A DNA stretch of 64,000 nt from Pectobacterium fontis (GCF_000803215.1 NZ_JSXC01000028.1:1-64000), one strand, 5' to 3'; positions 26,698-36,973 are shown, counted from the first letter of the stretch. The notes: a model not told the origin generated them from the sequence alone. Numbers and translations are program-made.

Positions 26698-28224
26698 TCA
26701 GATGCGAAACGCCGCAACGGCATGACTGAGTTCATCAGCCCGTTCGGACAATGAGCTGGCAGCGGAGGCGGCCTCGTTAACCAGCGCGGCGTTTTGCTGT
26801 GTGACCGTTTCCATCTGTGAAATTGCGGTATTAATCTGCCCGATCCCCAGACTTTGTTCATGGCTGGCGGTAGAGATTTCGGTGACGAGTGAAGCAACCT
26901 GTTTGATGTCTTCCACCACGCTCTGAATCGTGCTGCCAGCGTCGATGACAACCGTGTGCCCGCGATTCGCCTGTTCGACGGATACCCCGATCAGTTCTTT
27001 GATCTCTTTAGCCGCATTGGCGCTACGTTGTGCCAACGTGCGAACCTCTCCTGCGACGACCGCAAAGCCTCGCCCCTGTTCTCCCGCCCGTGCGGCTTCC
27101 ACGGCAGCGTTCAGCGCAAGGATGTTGGTCTGGAATGCGATACCGTCGATCACACTGATAATATTGGTGATTTTATCTGCGGAAGACACCATCTGTTGCA
27201 TGGCGGTGGTCACTGCGCCCATCATTTTTCCGCCATCAATGGCGCGCTGTGAGGCGGTTGTTGCCAGTTGGCTGGCGTGGGCGGCATGAGTGGCATTCTG
27301 TTTAACGGAGGAGGTCATCTGTTCCATTGACGCGGCGGTTTCCTCCAGTGAGCTGGCCTGTTGCTCGGTTCGCGAGGAGAGATCAATATTGCCGCTGCTG
27401 ATCTGGCTGGATGCCGTTGCAATAATGTCGGCGTTACTGTGTACACGCTCAACGATATCCGTCAGATTCAACACCATTTCTCGCAGCGCGGTTTGCAACT
27501 GTCCCATTTCATCACGCGAGGTAATCGCGATGCGATGCGTCAGATCGCCGCTTGCGACTTTCCGCGCTAAATCCACGGCATGTTTTATCGGGACGGCAAT
27601 CGACGTAATCAACCGCCAGCCGGATAAGGCAACGATAGCGATGCCCACTACAAGCGTAATCACGAGGAAAAATAATATATTACTGAAAATATTTTGTGAG
27701 TCGGAATAGAGTGTATGGCCTACATCAAATTGTAATTTAATCAACCGATCGGCAATGTTTTTCAGGGGTTCATATTCGCTTTTTAGTGTGTGATTGATGA
27801 TGTACTCTAAAGTATCTCTGTCGTTTTTCTTTATGGCATTAATGGCGGGAATGACGGCTTTGTCATTGTATTGTTTGTATAATGTTAGAAACTGTTCTTC
27901 TAATTTTTTTTCTTCGTCTGTTAAATAGGTTTTACTGTATAATGCCCATTGCGCATCGTAGATTTTTTGTGCCTCCTCAATATGCGCCAGCCCATTTTTG
28001 ACATTGTTCGGTTGAGATAGATCAACGCTGGCGATTTCAAACATCACGTTGTTCACCTGCCGGGCGATATTATCCAGATAGCCCAATGCGATTAGCCTAT
28101 CCTCATACAAAGTTTTCATCGACTGGTTGGTATTATTCATGCCAAACAGCCCGATAAGTGAGACAACCAAAAGCAGTAATGCCATTAACAACATAACCGA
28201 AATTAATTTAAATTTAATGCTCAT
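26698..28224 (-). CDS. Methyl-accepting chemotaxis protein
   Basis: A 508-residue transmembrane chemoreceptor. TM1 is at about 7-29 and TM2 at about 187-206, with a four-helix-bundle-type periplasmic sensor of about 150 residues between. A HAMP domain and a long coiled-coil signalling domain follow; the hairpin tip reads VIDGIAFQTNILALNAAVEAARAGEQGRGFAVVA in this region. The C-terminus (HAVAAFRI) has no NWETF-type pentapeptide, so it depends on other receptors for CheR binding. Ligand unknown; it lies next to the amine uptake genes but is transcribed toward them. Confidence 0.93.
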   Translation of the reverse strand: MSIKFKLISVMLLMALLLLVVSLIGLFGMNNTNQSMKTLYEDRLIALGYLDNIARQVNNVMFEIASVDLSQPNNVKNGLAHIEEAQKIYDAQWALYSKTYLTDEEKKLEEQFLTLYKQYNDKAVIPAINAIKKNDRDTLEYIINHTLKSEYEPLKNIADRLIKLQFDVGHTLYSDSQNIFSNILFFLVITLVVGIAIVALSGWRLITSIAVPIKHAVDLARKVASGDLTHRIAITSRDEMGQLQTALREMVLNLTDIVERVHSNADIIATASSQISSGNIDLSSRTEQQASSLEETAASMEQMTSSVKQNATHAAHASQLATTASQRAIDGGKMMGAVTTAMQQMVSSADKITNIISVIDGIAFQTNILALNAAVEAARAGEQGRGFAVVAGEVRTLAQRSANAAKEIKELIGVSVEQANRGHTVVIDAGSTIQSVVEDIKQVASLVTEISTASHEQSLGIGQINTAISQMETVTQQNAALVNEAASAASSLSERADELSHAVAAFRI

Positions 28225-28527
28225 AAATACCTCTAATTACTCCCAGGTAAGGAGCGGTATTTCTATATCGACGGAATAAAGAGAAGGTTTATATTGAAAT
28301 AAACTACAGTTTGAAAATGGTAGTAAGGGGATTTTTAATAGCATCAATTCACATAAGAATATAAATTCATCGGCATTCTATTCTGAATAAAAAATAGCAA
28401 TAGAAATATTATTCTGTTTGGGAAGCGGCGTTGTGGCGAAAAGCAGGGAATAATACGTATTTTTACACCATAAAATCAGTGCGACGATCTTTCCTCTGCG
28501 CGAAAAACGCAGAGGAAAAAGCAATGC
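28225..28527. other. 303-base AT-rich gap
   Basis: This region holds the chemoreceptor promoter and the hairpin after the acid phosphatase gene. No gene is visible. Confidence 0.75.
28490..28518 (-). terminator. Hairpin after the acid phosphatase gene
   Basis: A perfect 11-base-pair stem TTTCCTCTGCG / CGCAGAGGAAA with a seven-base loop, ten bases past the stop codon. No strong T-run follows on the leftward strand. Confidence 0.5.
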
Positions 28528-29835
28528 TTAATGTTGTTGAGCCAATTGTGCGGCGTCATGCAGATTAAGACGCTGCCAGAAATTCTGCGGCCCCTTATCT
28601 CCCGCTGCGCCAGAGAGCGGATAACCGTCAGGCAGCGCGGTTTTCACCATCAGGTTTCTGCGCTGGGTTGCGGAGAGATGGGGGAGCACTGGCTCCAGCA
28701 GGACGTCTGCCCCCAGAGGAACACTCACCGGAGACGCCGTGCCAGATTGAACAGGCAGACCGTACGTCATGGTGTAGTGATAAAACGTCTTCATTTCCGG
28801 TGCCGCATAGGGATCATCCTGTGGCGCATTCCTGGCACAGGCGCTCAGCGTGGTGCCACAGGCTTTCTCTAAGGCGCTGCGCAATTCAGCCTTAGCCTGT
28901 TCAAACAGCCGACGATACTGGGGATCGTTGAGGTAGTAAGCCACGTTGCGTTCGGCAATCATTCGTGAACCGATCACGTCTAAGGGATAATGAACACCCA
29001 GCACAACGCGCGAATAACCATAGCGCGCGCCACGATCGATCAACGGAACGAAGCGTTCAGGGATCATTTCTGCTAACAGCAACGCGTCGGTGTAACCGGC
29101 GTTGGTGTGCCCGCTCGGAAACGCCCCGCCGGAAGCGGTATAGGGTTTGTTATCGCCAATCACTGCGGTATCAGGCACCAGATGAACGGTGTTATCCGGT
29201 TGTAGAAAAGGGCGGGGATAATTGAAGTAGAGTTTAGCCTCGGCGGTACTGACTTCTGACGCTTTGATTAAGGCTGCCGCCTTACGCAGTTCGCCACGAT
29301 TATAAGCGCTGATAAATGCATTGCCGAGCTTCGGACCTAGCGCATCGGCCAGAAAATAGAGATAGTTGATGCCCTCTGCATCCACCAGAGCCTGTTCGCG
29401 TTGTCCGATGGTAGCTTCGCGATTAATGCGCGTTACGATAGCTGTATTGTGCTGCAACACATCGGCAGAAAGGTGTGAAAAAGATGCCAGCAAGGCAATA
29501 CCGGCCTGCTGGTTAACTTTTACGGCGAAGTCGTAGCCGCTCGCGCTCAGCCACTCGGTGTCTGCCATTAGCGACGTCTGCCTTGCCTGCTCCAACTGTG
29601 CCCGGTTGAGCTGTGGCGCATCTCCCTGGATTGCCTTACGTAGCGCGGCCTGAATGGATTGCTCCAGTTCAATGACAGGAGGACGATTACTGGCCTGCGT
29701 GGTGGAATCTACAATAGCGCGGATAGACGTGTTATTCGGCTCAGATGCCGCAGCAAACCCAGAAAACGGTAGCCAGAAAAGGCTGACGCCAGACAATAGC
29801 TTGATGACAGGGAGAAGAATAGAGCGATAACGCAT
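28528..29835 (-). CDS. Class A acid phosphatase (PAP2 family), exported
   Basis: A 435-residue periplasmic phosphatase. The bacterial class A signature is complete: K-x6-RP (KLYFNYPRP), PSGH (GGAFPSGHTN) and SR-x5-HYPLD (YSRVVLGVHYPLDV). These residues bind phosphate and form a phospho-histidine. An N-terminal hydrophobic stretch ending near GFAAASE is a signal peptide. The start is put at 29835 because AAGGA lies eight bases upstream and the signal peptide begins there; a frame open to 29919 lacks these features. It is longer than PhoN (about 250 residues), with extra N- and C-terminal parts. Confidence 0.9.
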   Translation of the reverse strand: MRYRSILLPVIKLLSGVSLFWLPFSGFAAASEPNNTSIRAIVDSTTQASNRPPVIELEQSIQAALRKAIQGDAPQLNRAQLEQARQTSLMADTEWLSASGYDFAVKVNQQAGIALLASFSHLSADVLQHNTAIVTRINREATIGQREQALVDAEGINYLYFLADALGPKLGNAFISAYNRGELRKAAALIKASEVSTAEAKLYFNYPRPFLQPDNTVHLVPDTAVIGDNKPYTASGGAFPSGHTNAGYTDALLLAEMIPERFVPLIDRGARYGYSRVVLGVHYPLDVIGSRMIAERNVAYYLNDPQYRRLFEQAKAELRSALEKACGTTLSACARNAPQDDPYAAPEMKTFYHYTMTYGLPVQSGTASPVSVPLGADVLLEPVLPHLSATQRRNLMVKTALPDGYPLSGAAGDKGPQNFWQRLNLHDAAQLAQQH

Positions 29836-30140
29836 TATGGCATCCTTAATTGAGGAGAACATTTTTAGTGATGCGTTAAGACTAGGTGTTGATTGTGATG
29901 GTAATGTTTCGAAATACATTTCGAGATACTTATCAACGAATTATCACGATTTATTATCTTTGGTGATACAGTGAAATTCGCGGCGAAAACGTGACGTATT
30001 TAAAGAAAAAACGGCTTTGCAGCAATAATGGAATTTGCAATCAGGCTTTTCTTTTCCCTTCAAATTACTCCGCCTCGCGTGTCGCATGAACGGCACCTTT
30101 CGGGAACCGACGCTGTGTTGTCACTCAGTCTACGACTAGG
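29836..30140. other. 305-base gap
   Basis: It lies between two leftward genes. It should contain the phosphatase promoter (AT-rich at 29890-30040). No coding frame, repeat or convincing terminator is seen. Confidence 0.65.
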
Positions 30141-31730
30141 TTACGCCGTTTCTATCGGTGGGCATTGATAGCGATGGATATCGGGTAGATCGTGCAATGC
30201 CACTGCTTTACTAAAATACCATCCTTGTATTATCGCTGAAGGGCACTGTTGCAGGATGTAAGCCGCTTGCTCACGGGTTTCTACCCCTTCGATGATCACC
30301 GGGATGTTCAGTTTTTTGATCAAGGTGAATAGCAGATCCGCCATAGCGGCATTAATCGTGTCCGTACCGATGGAGCCGACAAAAATCTTGTCAATTTTGA
30401 TCATATCGAACGGTAAGTGGCTCAGATAGTCGAGGTTGGAATAACCCGTACCAAAATCATCAAGCGCGACCTTATAGCCCGAACGACGGAAGGCCGCAAG
30501 ACCGTTGGCAAGCGTCTGATGCGACGCGCTCGAACGCTCGGTAAGTTCCAGCATGATGCGCGTTCTATCGATCGTCAACTCGTCGCACATGTGCTGTAGG
30601 AAGTGGAGATAATCAGGTGAAACAATATCAGATACGGACAGATTAATGCTGAGAAGAAACGGCGTTTCCTGCGTGAGGTACGGCTGCATATCGCGCAACG
30701 CTTGACGGGTGATGATGCGGGTTAATTCGGCCGAGCACCCCATTTTTTCTGCAATGCTGATGAAATATTCTGGCGAGACATTGTCACCACACTCGTTTTT
30801 CCAGCGCGCCAGAGCTTCGACGCCAATAATAGCGCGCTGTGGCAGGCTGATCAGAGGCTGGTAATGTACCTGAAAACGTTGGTGTTTAATGGCGCGTTTT
30901 AGCTGTGATGCTAACGCATGGTGCCGATCGTAGTAGAGCTGATAGGAAAGCGTAAAACTGGCGCCAATGAGTGCCCCGACAAAAAATAGCGAGGCAATGA
31001 TATACCATGGACGATATAGGATACCGGCGGAATCCAACTGAGCCAGTACGCAGATATTCCGGTGCGGGGCGCAGAAAAACGTCTGGCGTTTTCCCATTGT
31101 CAGCCAGGTGTTATTCTGGTGCGGTGCTTGTTTGAATGCAGTGAGATCGATGTTGCCAAATATTTGATAGACGTGATCCAGATTACTCGTTAATAGTATC
31201 GCGCTGTATTCGACGGGTGGCTGAATAAAACGGCGAAATGCAGCGGCAGAGGTAATGGTGACAACCTCGTGGAGGCCTGCCATATCCGCAGTAATGCGCG
31301 GATCTATCACATCCTTCATTGCTGTCCACAGTTGCACGCCCTCGGAGGTCGTCAGGTTTGGCGGCAGCAGATAAATCGGTGGGTTGAGTATGCCCCAACC
31401 CGCAGAGCAGATAAGATAGTTGTTCTTGATGCGCCCGATATCACGTAGATAAACGGAATAAAAGGAGATCAGGCGTAATTCTTTCAGGTCGGCGCTGGAG
31501 CACGGCTCGTTATCTAGCGTCAGCACGCGGTTAATGGTTTCCCTGGCTTCATTTGCAACGGCGGTTCCTTGCTCGAGCACATCCTGGCTATAGCTCTGCA
31601 ACTCCGTTTGCTCCTGCCTGGCTAGAACTCCCTGCCCAATAAACAGAGCCAGGAGTGCGCTACCCAACGAAATCAAAATAAGTCTGAACCACAATCCGGT
31701 GTTGGTAGTTAAATTGGGCATAGCGGCCAT
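30141..31730 (-). CDS. CSS-motif EAL-domain c-di-GMP phosphodiesterase
   Basis: A 529-residue inner-membrane protein. TM1 is at about 13-32 and TM2 at about 236-258. Between them is a periplasmic CSS domain with Cys-Ser-Ser at 77-79 and a second cysteine near 107. In known members the pair forms a disulfide that controls activity. The cytoplasmic EAL domain keeps the catalytic set: EALARW, INLS, ELTE, DDFGTGYS, KIDK and EGVE. It should cut c-di-GMP to pGpG, favouring motility over biofilm. No GGDEF domain is present. Confidence 0.93.
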   Translation of the reverse strand: MAAMPNLTTNTGLWFRLILISLGSALLALFIGQGVLARQEQTELQSYSQDVLEQGTAVANEARETINRVLTLDNEPCSSADLKELRLISFYSVYLRDIGRIKNNYLICSAGWGILNPPIYLLPPNLTTSEGVQLWTAMKDVIDPRITADMAGLHEVVTITSAAAFRRFIQPPVEYSAILLTSNLDHVYQIFGNIDLTAFKQAPHQNNTWLTMGKRQTFFCAPHRNICVLAQLDSAGILYRPWYIIASLFFVGALIGASFTLSYQLYYDRHHALASQLKRAIKHQRFQVHYQPLISLPQRAIIGVEALARWKNECGDNVSPEYFISIAEKMGCSAELTRIITRQALRDMQPYLTQETPFLLSINLSVSDIVSPDYLHFLQHMCDELTIDRTRIMLELTERSSASHQTLANGLAAFRRSGYKVALDDFGTGYSNLDYLSHLPFDMIKIDKIFVGSIGTDTINAAMADLLFTLIKKLNIPVIIEGVETREQAAYILQQCPSAIIQGWYFSKAVALHDLPDIHRYQCPPIETA

Positions 31731-32419
31731 CTGGAAGCGTGACGGGAATAATACGGCATGGGTTCAAATATCGCATCCTTGCCAGTTGTACAGCATAAAA
31801 AACCGTTCCTGCAAATCAGAAACAACGTACGGCCTTTCGGTAAGGTAATAACACTTTTTACTATTCTAAAAGAAATCTCTGATAACTAACGGTCGGAAAC
31901 ACAGATAAAAATAGGCTAGTTCTTCCCCTCGTTTCGTCACTGCTGAAAAAATTTGCTTTCAATAGGCACCCATTGGCCCGCTATCCCACTGAATGAATGG
32001 GCAAGATGACAGTCTGTACAGCATGGCAGTTCACTTGCGTGAACATGCATAATATTCATATACATCATATGGCTATTGGTTTTGGGATTGTGGCTCAGGA
32101 GGCGGCTGACACTCTGAATCTTGCCATGCAGGTTCTCTGGCTCGTGCAGTTGGCGCTCAGGAACAGAATATAGGCAAAAGTGAACCCGGTCAGAGGATAA
32201 CCGTATTGAAAAAAGCCGCCGGGGTATCTAATGCTGTTCACGTAGTGTGAGTTTAGGGGAAACACGGTGACGAGGTTCCCGCAGGGCTACCTCGCACCGT
32301 GGTCACCCCCGGTATCTCGATCTTTAAACGATTGGCGTTACGCCGATGTCTCTGTGCTCCTGATAGTTATCGCGATGTTGATAGCATTGATGGCCGTAAA
32401 ACGCTATGACAGAGTCCCG
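31731..32419. other. 689-base gap with gene fragments
   Basis: The left part (31731-31960) is AT-rich and should hold the promoter of the EAL gene. The right part has higher GC and short coding-like frames at 32045-32173 (42 residues, no ribosome site) and from 32267. It looks like decayed coding DNA, not a normal regulatory gap. Confidence 0.5.
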
Positions 32420-32593
32420 TTAACTTCCCATCGCGTTCATCACTGCCAGTGTCATGGCTTCTACCCCAGTGCGTATTGTCGGTTCAGGTACGGGAGCAAA
32501 GAAAGGCGAGTGATTACTGGGTATCTCTGCCCCTTCATTTTTCCATTTCGCGATTTGCTCCGGCGAATAAACCCCGATGTTGAAATACAGTGA
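32267..32593 (+). pseudogene. Possible 5' remnant of a membrane-protein gene
   Basis: A GTG start with AGGGGA upstream opens a frame beginning V/MTRFPQGYLAPWSPPVS. It then has one clear membrane segment (VSVLLIVIAMLIALMAV) and KRYDRVPLT. This looks like the N-terminus of an ABC permease of the nitrate/sulfonate type. After about 50 codons the frame enters the 3' end of the opposite M20 gene and loses protein character. It is probably a truncated relic; recognition is weak. Confidence 0.3.
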
Positions 32594-33739
32594 AGGGATC
32601 CCCTGATTGACGAATGCTGAGAAGTCTTCACTGGCAGAAGCTGGTTCATCTGCTTCAATGAAATTGGCACCGAATTTTGCTTTGAACACTGCGCCAGTCG
32701 AGGCAGCCAGATTGCTATCGTTGATCACGGAGTCGACTTTGCTCTCTCCGATAGAGATCACCGGTTTTGGCGCTCTGCTCGCAGCGGATGAGGCATTCGC
32801 AATGCGTGTCACTCCGTCGATCAGTGTGCTGCGCACATTATTATCATAGCTACGGATGGTTCCCTGAATCTTGGCCTCGTCGGGGATGATGTTACCAGAT
32901 GAGCCGGCATTGAAGGCACCTACCGTAATCACCCCGAACTTATTGGGGGAGATCTCACGACTTACGACGGATTGCACATCCGTAACAAAACGGGCTCCTA
33001 TGACCACGGGATCGATGGTTTTCTCGGGCATGGAACCATGTCCACCTTCGCCCTTAAAGGTAATCGAGAAGGAATCGCCATTTGATGTCTGCACGCCGGG
33101 CTTGAAAGAGACCTTTCCGTATTCAGTCGGAGACGTATGAAGTGCGAATGCATAGTCGGGTTTGCCAAAACGATCAAAGATACCGTCCTTAATCATCGCG
33201 CTGGCTCCGGTAATACGCTCTTCTGCGGGTTGCGCGACAAACAACAATGTGCCATGCCATTTGGTTTTCATCTTGACCAGAGCAGAAGCGGTGCCGACCC
33301 ATGTAGCCATATGAATATCGTGACCACAGGAATGCGCGACATACGTTTCCTTGCCCGTTAGATCAGTTTGTTTCGCATGGCTGGCATAAGGCAGGCCACT
33401 CTTTTCCTCCATAGGCAGAGCATCCAGTTCTGTACGAACCATGATCACTGGCCCGTCGCCGTTCTTATAGATAGCAACAACCCCGGTTCCACCAACCTTC
33501 TCCGTCACCTGAAAGCCGAGAGTTCGCATCTGGTCAGCCAACACCTTTGCCGTCCTCACTTCTTGAAAGCCCAGTTCGGGATGCTGATGGATATCTTTGT
33601 ATAGCGTATCGAGCTGCTGATAATTTGCGTCCAGATATGTGTGAATATCCTTATCGACACCTGAAATATCCAGCGCATAGGTGGACTGCGCCGTACAGAG
33701 GAGGAGGGCTGCCATGCTTAATGGGAATAGCTTCTTCAT
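32420..33739 (-). CDS. Exported M20-family amidohydrolase
   Basis: A 439-residue zinc metallopeptidase-like enzyme of the M20D (hippurate/IAA-amino acid hydrolase) group. The signal peptide MKKLFPLSMAALLLCTAQSTYA predicts export. Metal-binding residues are visible in HSCGHDIHMA, PAEER, HTSP and the C-terminal NHSPFF. DGDGP-type and GGHGSMP segments bound the dimerisation domain. Most M20D enzymes are cytoplasmic, so the signal peptide is notable; release of amino acids from conjugates in the periplasm is plausible. It is divergent from a LysR gene. Confidence 0.9.
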   Translation of the reverse strand: MKKLFPLSMAALLLCTAQSTYALDISGVDKDIHTYLDANYQQLDTLYKDIHQHPELGFQEVRTAKVLADQMRTLGFQVTEKVGGTGVVAIYKNGDGPVIMVRTELDALPMEEKSGLPYASHAKQTDLTGKETYVAHSCGHDIHMATWVGTASALVKMKTKWHGTLLFVAQPAEERITGASAMIKDGIFDRFGKPDYAFALHTSPTEYGKVSFKPGVQTSNGDSFSITFKGEGGHGSMPEKTIDPVVIGARFVTDVQSVVSREISPNKFGVITVGAFNAGSSGNIIPDEAKIQGTIRSYDNNVRSTLIDGVTRIANASSAASRAPKPVISIGESKVDSVINDSNLAASTGAVFKAKFGANFIEADEPASASEDFSAFVNQGIPSLYFNIGVYSPEQIAKWKNEGAEIPSNHSPFFAPVPEPTIRTGVEAMTLAVMNAMGS

Positions 33740-34054
33740 TTATCTTCCTTTCAAACAACGAAACATAAGTTGGTTATAAAAGCCACCTTTCAGAAAATAA
33801 TGGACGTAAGCTCGCCGATGCTTTGCTTCGGATAAGCTGAACGTTGTCCTTCTGTTTCTTGAAGGCCGCGGGGCAGGTTGGCAATATTGGCTTGCTAATC
33901 ACAAGCCCGATCTTGTACTGCTGTAAATCGTGCAGGGGGAATTGCACGACAAAAATCCGTTTTGATGAACATATGGAAATTGTATTTATAAATTTTTGAC
34001 TTTCAAACGCTGATTTTTCGTGTAACCCATCGAATAATTAGATATGTTGTCACC
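33740..34054. promoter_or_regulatory. Divergent promoter region, M20 gene and lysR
   Basis: This 315-base gap should carry both promoters. TCGTGCA (33928-33934) and TGCACGA (33943-33949) form a perfect seven-base dyad with an eight-base centre, which could be a LysR site. A second imperfect dyad surrounds GGCAATATTGGC near 33880. Function is inferred. Confidence 0.45.
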
Positions 34055-34915
34055 ATGTCAAATATTCCCCGTTCTACACTTGAGCAATGGGCGGTCTTGC
34101 GTGCGATCGTTGATGAAGGCAGTTTTTCGGCTGCCGCGAGTGTACTCAACCGTAGCCAATCATCGGTCAGTTATGCTGTTGCGCGCCTGCGCGACGCGAT
34201 CGGCATAGAACTGTTGGTCATGGAGGGCAGGAGTGCAACCCTGACACCAGCGGGAGCGGCACTTTTGGCAGAGACCATTCCCCTGATCGACGCACTCAGT
34301 AATGTTGAGCGACGCGGGGGCGGCATCGCGGATGGCGAACCTGTGAAATTGCACTTACTTATCGATATGCTGTTTCCCCGTGAACGCCTGTTTGATGCAC
34401 TGTCGCAGTTCCGGCAGACTTATCCGGGTGTTGATATTCATCTGGAGGAATCAGTACGCCAGCTTCCTGATAATGACATTCTTGACTGGCATGATCTATC
34501 GATTCTCCTTGCCCCGCCGGGGGAAGTGGGCGATGCGACGGTGGCTAATATAGAATTATGTCCCGTTGCCGCACCGGGCCATCCTCTTGCCGCAACGACC
34601 AGCCCAAACCTGACAGGACACATTAAAGTAGAAATACGCGGTGCTTCGCCCAATGCGGCTTTACATACCGCCCAACGAACATGGCTGATGAATACGATTG
34701 AAGGCGCTACGGATGCAATCCGGCGGGGGCTTTGTTTCGGCTGGCTACCTGTCGATGCGATAAGGGGCGATCTGAGTAACGGCTTGCTGGTCCCCCTCAA
34801 ACTTGCCGCTGGCGACAGTCGAATTATTCATCTAAACCTTTATCGAGGGAGTACCGATGCGGCAGCATCAAACGCGGCAAAGTATCTGGAGCGTTTGCTG
34901 CGCGCTCCTGTTTGA
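34055..34915 (+). CDS. LysR-family transcriptional regulator
   Basis: A 286-residue regulator. The N-terminal winged helix (GSFSAAASVLNRSQSSVSYAVARL, about 18-41) is standard for the family. The co-inducer domain follows (about 90-280). It is divergent from the M20 amidohydrolase, its most probable target. No strong ribosome site precedes the ATG. Confidence 0.9.
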   Translation: MSNIPRSTLEQWAVLRAIVDEGSFSAAASVLNRSQSSVSYAVARLRDAIGIELLVMEGRSATLTPAGAALLAETIPLIDALSNVERRGGGIADGEPVKLHLLIDMLFPRERLFDALSQFRQTYPGVDIHLEESVRQLPDNDILDWHDLSILLAPPGEVGDATVANIELCPVAAPGHPLAATTSPNLTGHIKVEIRGASPNAALHTAQRTWLMNTIEGATDAIRRGLCFGWLPVDAIRGDLSNGLLVPLKLAAGDSRIIHLNLYRGSTDAAASNAAKYLERLLRAPV

Positions 34916-34994
34916 ACCGCGTCCTTTACCGCAGGATACCTGTACTCATTTTTAGCTACGCTGTCATGAGATGATGTGAGACGACATGAAATGA

Positions 34995-35020
34995 AAAATC
35001 CACGCAACTGCGTGGATTTT
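34995..35020. terminator. Bidirectional terminator, lysR / ychF
   Basis: AAAATCCACGC / GCGTGGATTTT with loop AACT, flanked by A- and T-runs on both sides. It fits termination of the two convergent genes. Confidence 0.85.
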
Positions 35021-35078
35021 AACGGGTTTGTTAGTCTTTACGAGATGCAGTGATATCACATAAGACAACAGAAGCAAA

Positions 35079-36170
35079 TTAGACGTTGAACAGGAAATTC
35101 ATGACATCGCCATCTTTTACGATGTAATCTTTACCTTCTGAACGCATTTTTCCGGCTTCTTTCGCGCCTTGTTCGCCTTTGTAGGTGATGAAATCTTCAT
35201 AGGCAATAGTTTGCGCACGGATGAAGCCTTTCTCGAAGTCGGTGTGGATCTTGCCTGCGGCCTGTGGGGCGGTGGCACCGACAGGAATGGTCCAGGCACG
35301 AACTTCTTTCACGCCAGCGGTGAAGTAGGTTTGCAGGTTCAATAGCTCATAGCCCGCGCGGATCACGCGGTTCAGGCCCGGTTCTTCCAGACCTAGTTCA
35401 GCCATAAATTCTTCACGGTCAGCATCGTCCAGCTCCGCAATATCTGATTCAACGGCGGCGCAGACAGCCACGACAACGGAACCTTCAGCAGCCGCAATGT
35501 CACGCACTTTATCGAGGTACGGGTTATTTTCGAAACCGTCTTCGTTGACGTTGGCAATGTACATCGTTGGCTTCAGGGTTAGGAAGCTCAGGTATTTGAT
35601 GGCAGCTTTATCTTCATCAGTTAAATCCAGCGAACGCAACATACCGGCATTTTCCAACTGCGGTAAGCATTTTTCCAGTGCGGCCAGCTCAGCTTTGGCA
35701 TCTTTATCACCGCCTTTGGCGCGCTTCTGCACGCGATGGATGGCGCGTTCACAGGTATCGAGATCAGACAACGCCAGTTCGGTATTGATCACGTCGATGT
35801 CATCGGCCGGATCAACTTTGTTGTTGACGTGGATGATGTTGTCGTTTTCAAAACAGCGCACAACATGGCCGATGGCTTCCGTTTCACGGATGTTGGTCAG
35901 GAACTGGTTACCTAAACCTTCACCTTTGGAGGCGCCTTTTACCAGACCTGCGATATCAACAAACTCCATGGTGGTAGGGAGAATACGTTGTGGTTTAACG
36001 ATTTCTGCCAGTTTGTCCAGACGCGGATCGGGCATCGGCACTACGCCGGTGTTTGGCTCGATGGTACAAAACGGGAAGTTGGCCGCTTCGATGCCGGCTT
36101 TGGTCAACGCATTGAACAGTGTGGATTTACCGACGTTAGGCAGCCCAACGATACCGCATTTGAATCCCAT
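35079..36170 (-). CDS. ychF: Redox-responsive ATPase/GTPase YchF (Obg family)
   Basis: A 363-residue universally conserved P-loop protein, the same length as in E. coli. G1 is GLPNVGKST (8-16), followed by [14 protein letters not shown] replaces the GTP-selective NKxD motif and explains the ATP preference known for the family. A coiled-coil and a C-terminal TGS domain follow. It binds ribosomes and affects the oxidative stress response. pth lies 129 bases upstream in the same direction. Confidence 0.97.
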   Translation of the reverse strand: MGFKCGIVGLPNVGKSTLFNALTKAGIEAANFPFCTIEPNTGVVPMPDPRLDKLAEIVKPQRILPTTMEFVDIAGLVKGASKGEGLGNQFLTNIRETEAIGHVVRCFENDNIIHVNNKVDPADDIDVINTELALSDLDTCERAIHRVQKRAKGGDKDAKAELAALEKCLPQLENAGMLRSLDLTDEDKAAIKYLSFLTLKPTMYIANVNEDGFENNPYLDKVRDIAAAEGSVVVAVCAAVESDIAELDDADREEFMAELGLEEPGLNRVIRAGYELLNLQTYFTAGVKEVRAWTIPVGATAPQAAGKIHTDFEKGFIRAQTIAYEDFITYKGEQGAKEAGKMRSEGKDYIVKDGDVMNFLFNV

Positions 36171-36299
36171 GTTTATATCACCTTAAATAACTTATTAATC
36201 AGGCGATTACTGTATATCGCCTGTCAGAATGGAAACATTACGGCCGATTATACACGGAATGGTGATTTATCTCGATCTGCCATCCGCATTCTGACCAGA

Positions 36300-36887
36300 T
36301 TATGCCGCTTTGAAGGCATGCAAGCGGTTCATCGCTTTTATCATGTCTTCTTTCATCAGAATTTCTGTACAGCGCACCGCCTCGTCAATCGCACCGTCGA
36401 TCAGGGTCTGTTCGCTTGTCGGCGGTTTGCCCAATACGAAACCCGTCACTTTGCTTTTATCACCAGGATGACCGATACCAATGCGCAAACGATGGAAGTT
36501 CGGGTTATTGCTCAATTTACTGATGATGTCTTTCAGACCGTTGTGACCACCGTGCCCGCCACCCAATTTCAGTTTGGCAATCCCTGGTAATAAATCCAGT
36601 TCATCGTGGGCAACCAGAATTTCATCAGGCTGGATGCGGTAGAAGGTGGCCATTGCTGCGACGGCTTTTCCGCTCAGGTTCATGAATGTTGTGGGAACCA
36701 GCAGGCGTACATCTTGCCCGGCCAGATTCAGACGAGAGGTGTAACCAAAAAATTTACTTTCTTCTTTCAGCGGCTGGCGGTAAGCGTCGGCTAAACGATC
36801 GACAAACCAGGCTCCCGCATTATGGCGGGTGGCCGCATATTCAGCGCCGGGGTTCGCCAGACCGACAATTAATTTAATGCTGCTCAC
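36300..36887 (-). CDS. pth: Peptidyl-tRNA hydrolase
   Basis: A 195-residue essential enzyme that releases peptides from drop-off peptidyl-tRNAs. The catalytic His22 ([10 protein letters not shown]) and substrate-binding Asn12 (GLANPGAEY) are present, as is the Asp of AHDELDL. It is near-identical to E. coli Pth. It is likely co-transcribed with ychF and divergent from ychH. Confidence 0.98.
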   Translation of the reverse strand: MSSIKLIVGLANPGAEYAATRHNAGAWFVDRLADAYRQPLKEESKFFGYTSRLNLAGQDVRLLVPTTFMNLSGKAVAAMATFYRIQPDEILVAHDELDLLPGIAKLKLGGGHGGHNGLKDIISKLSNNPNFHRLRIGIGHPGDKSKVTGFVLGKPPTSEQTLIDGAIDEAVRCTEILMKEDMIKAMNRLHAFKAA

Positions 36888-36973
36888 GGTATATTCCAGA
36901 TTACGTGCTTACACTTAGGCAGGGTAGCGTGATAATGAGGGCATTAGTTTACACACCGCATGGTAGATAGCCA

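Noticed and set aside
35497-36186. 229-codon frame antisense to ychF
   Set aside because: Serine-rich shadow of a highly conserved gene.
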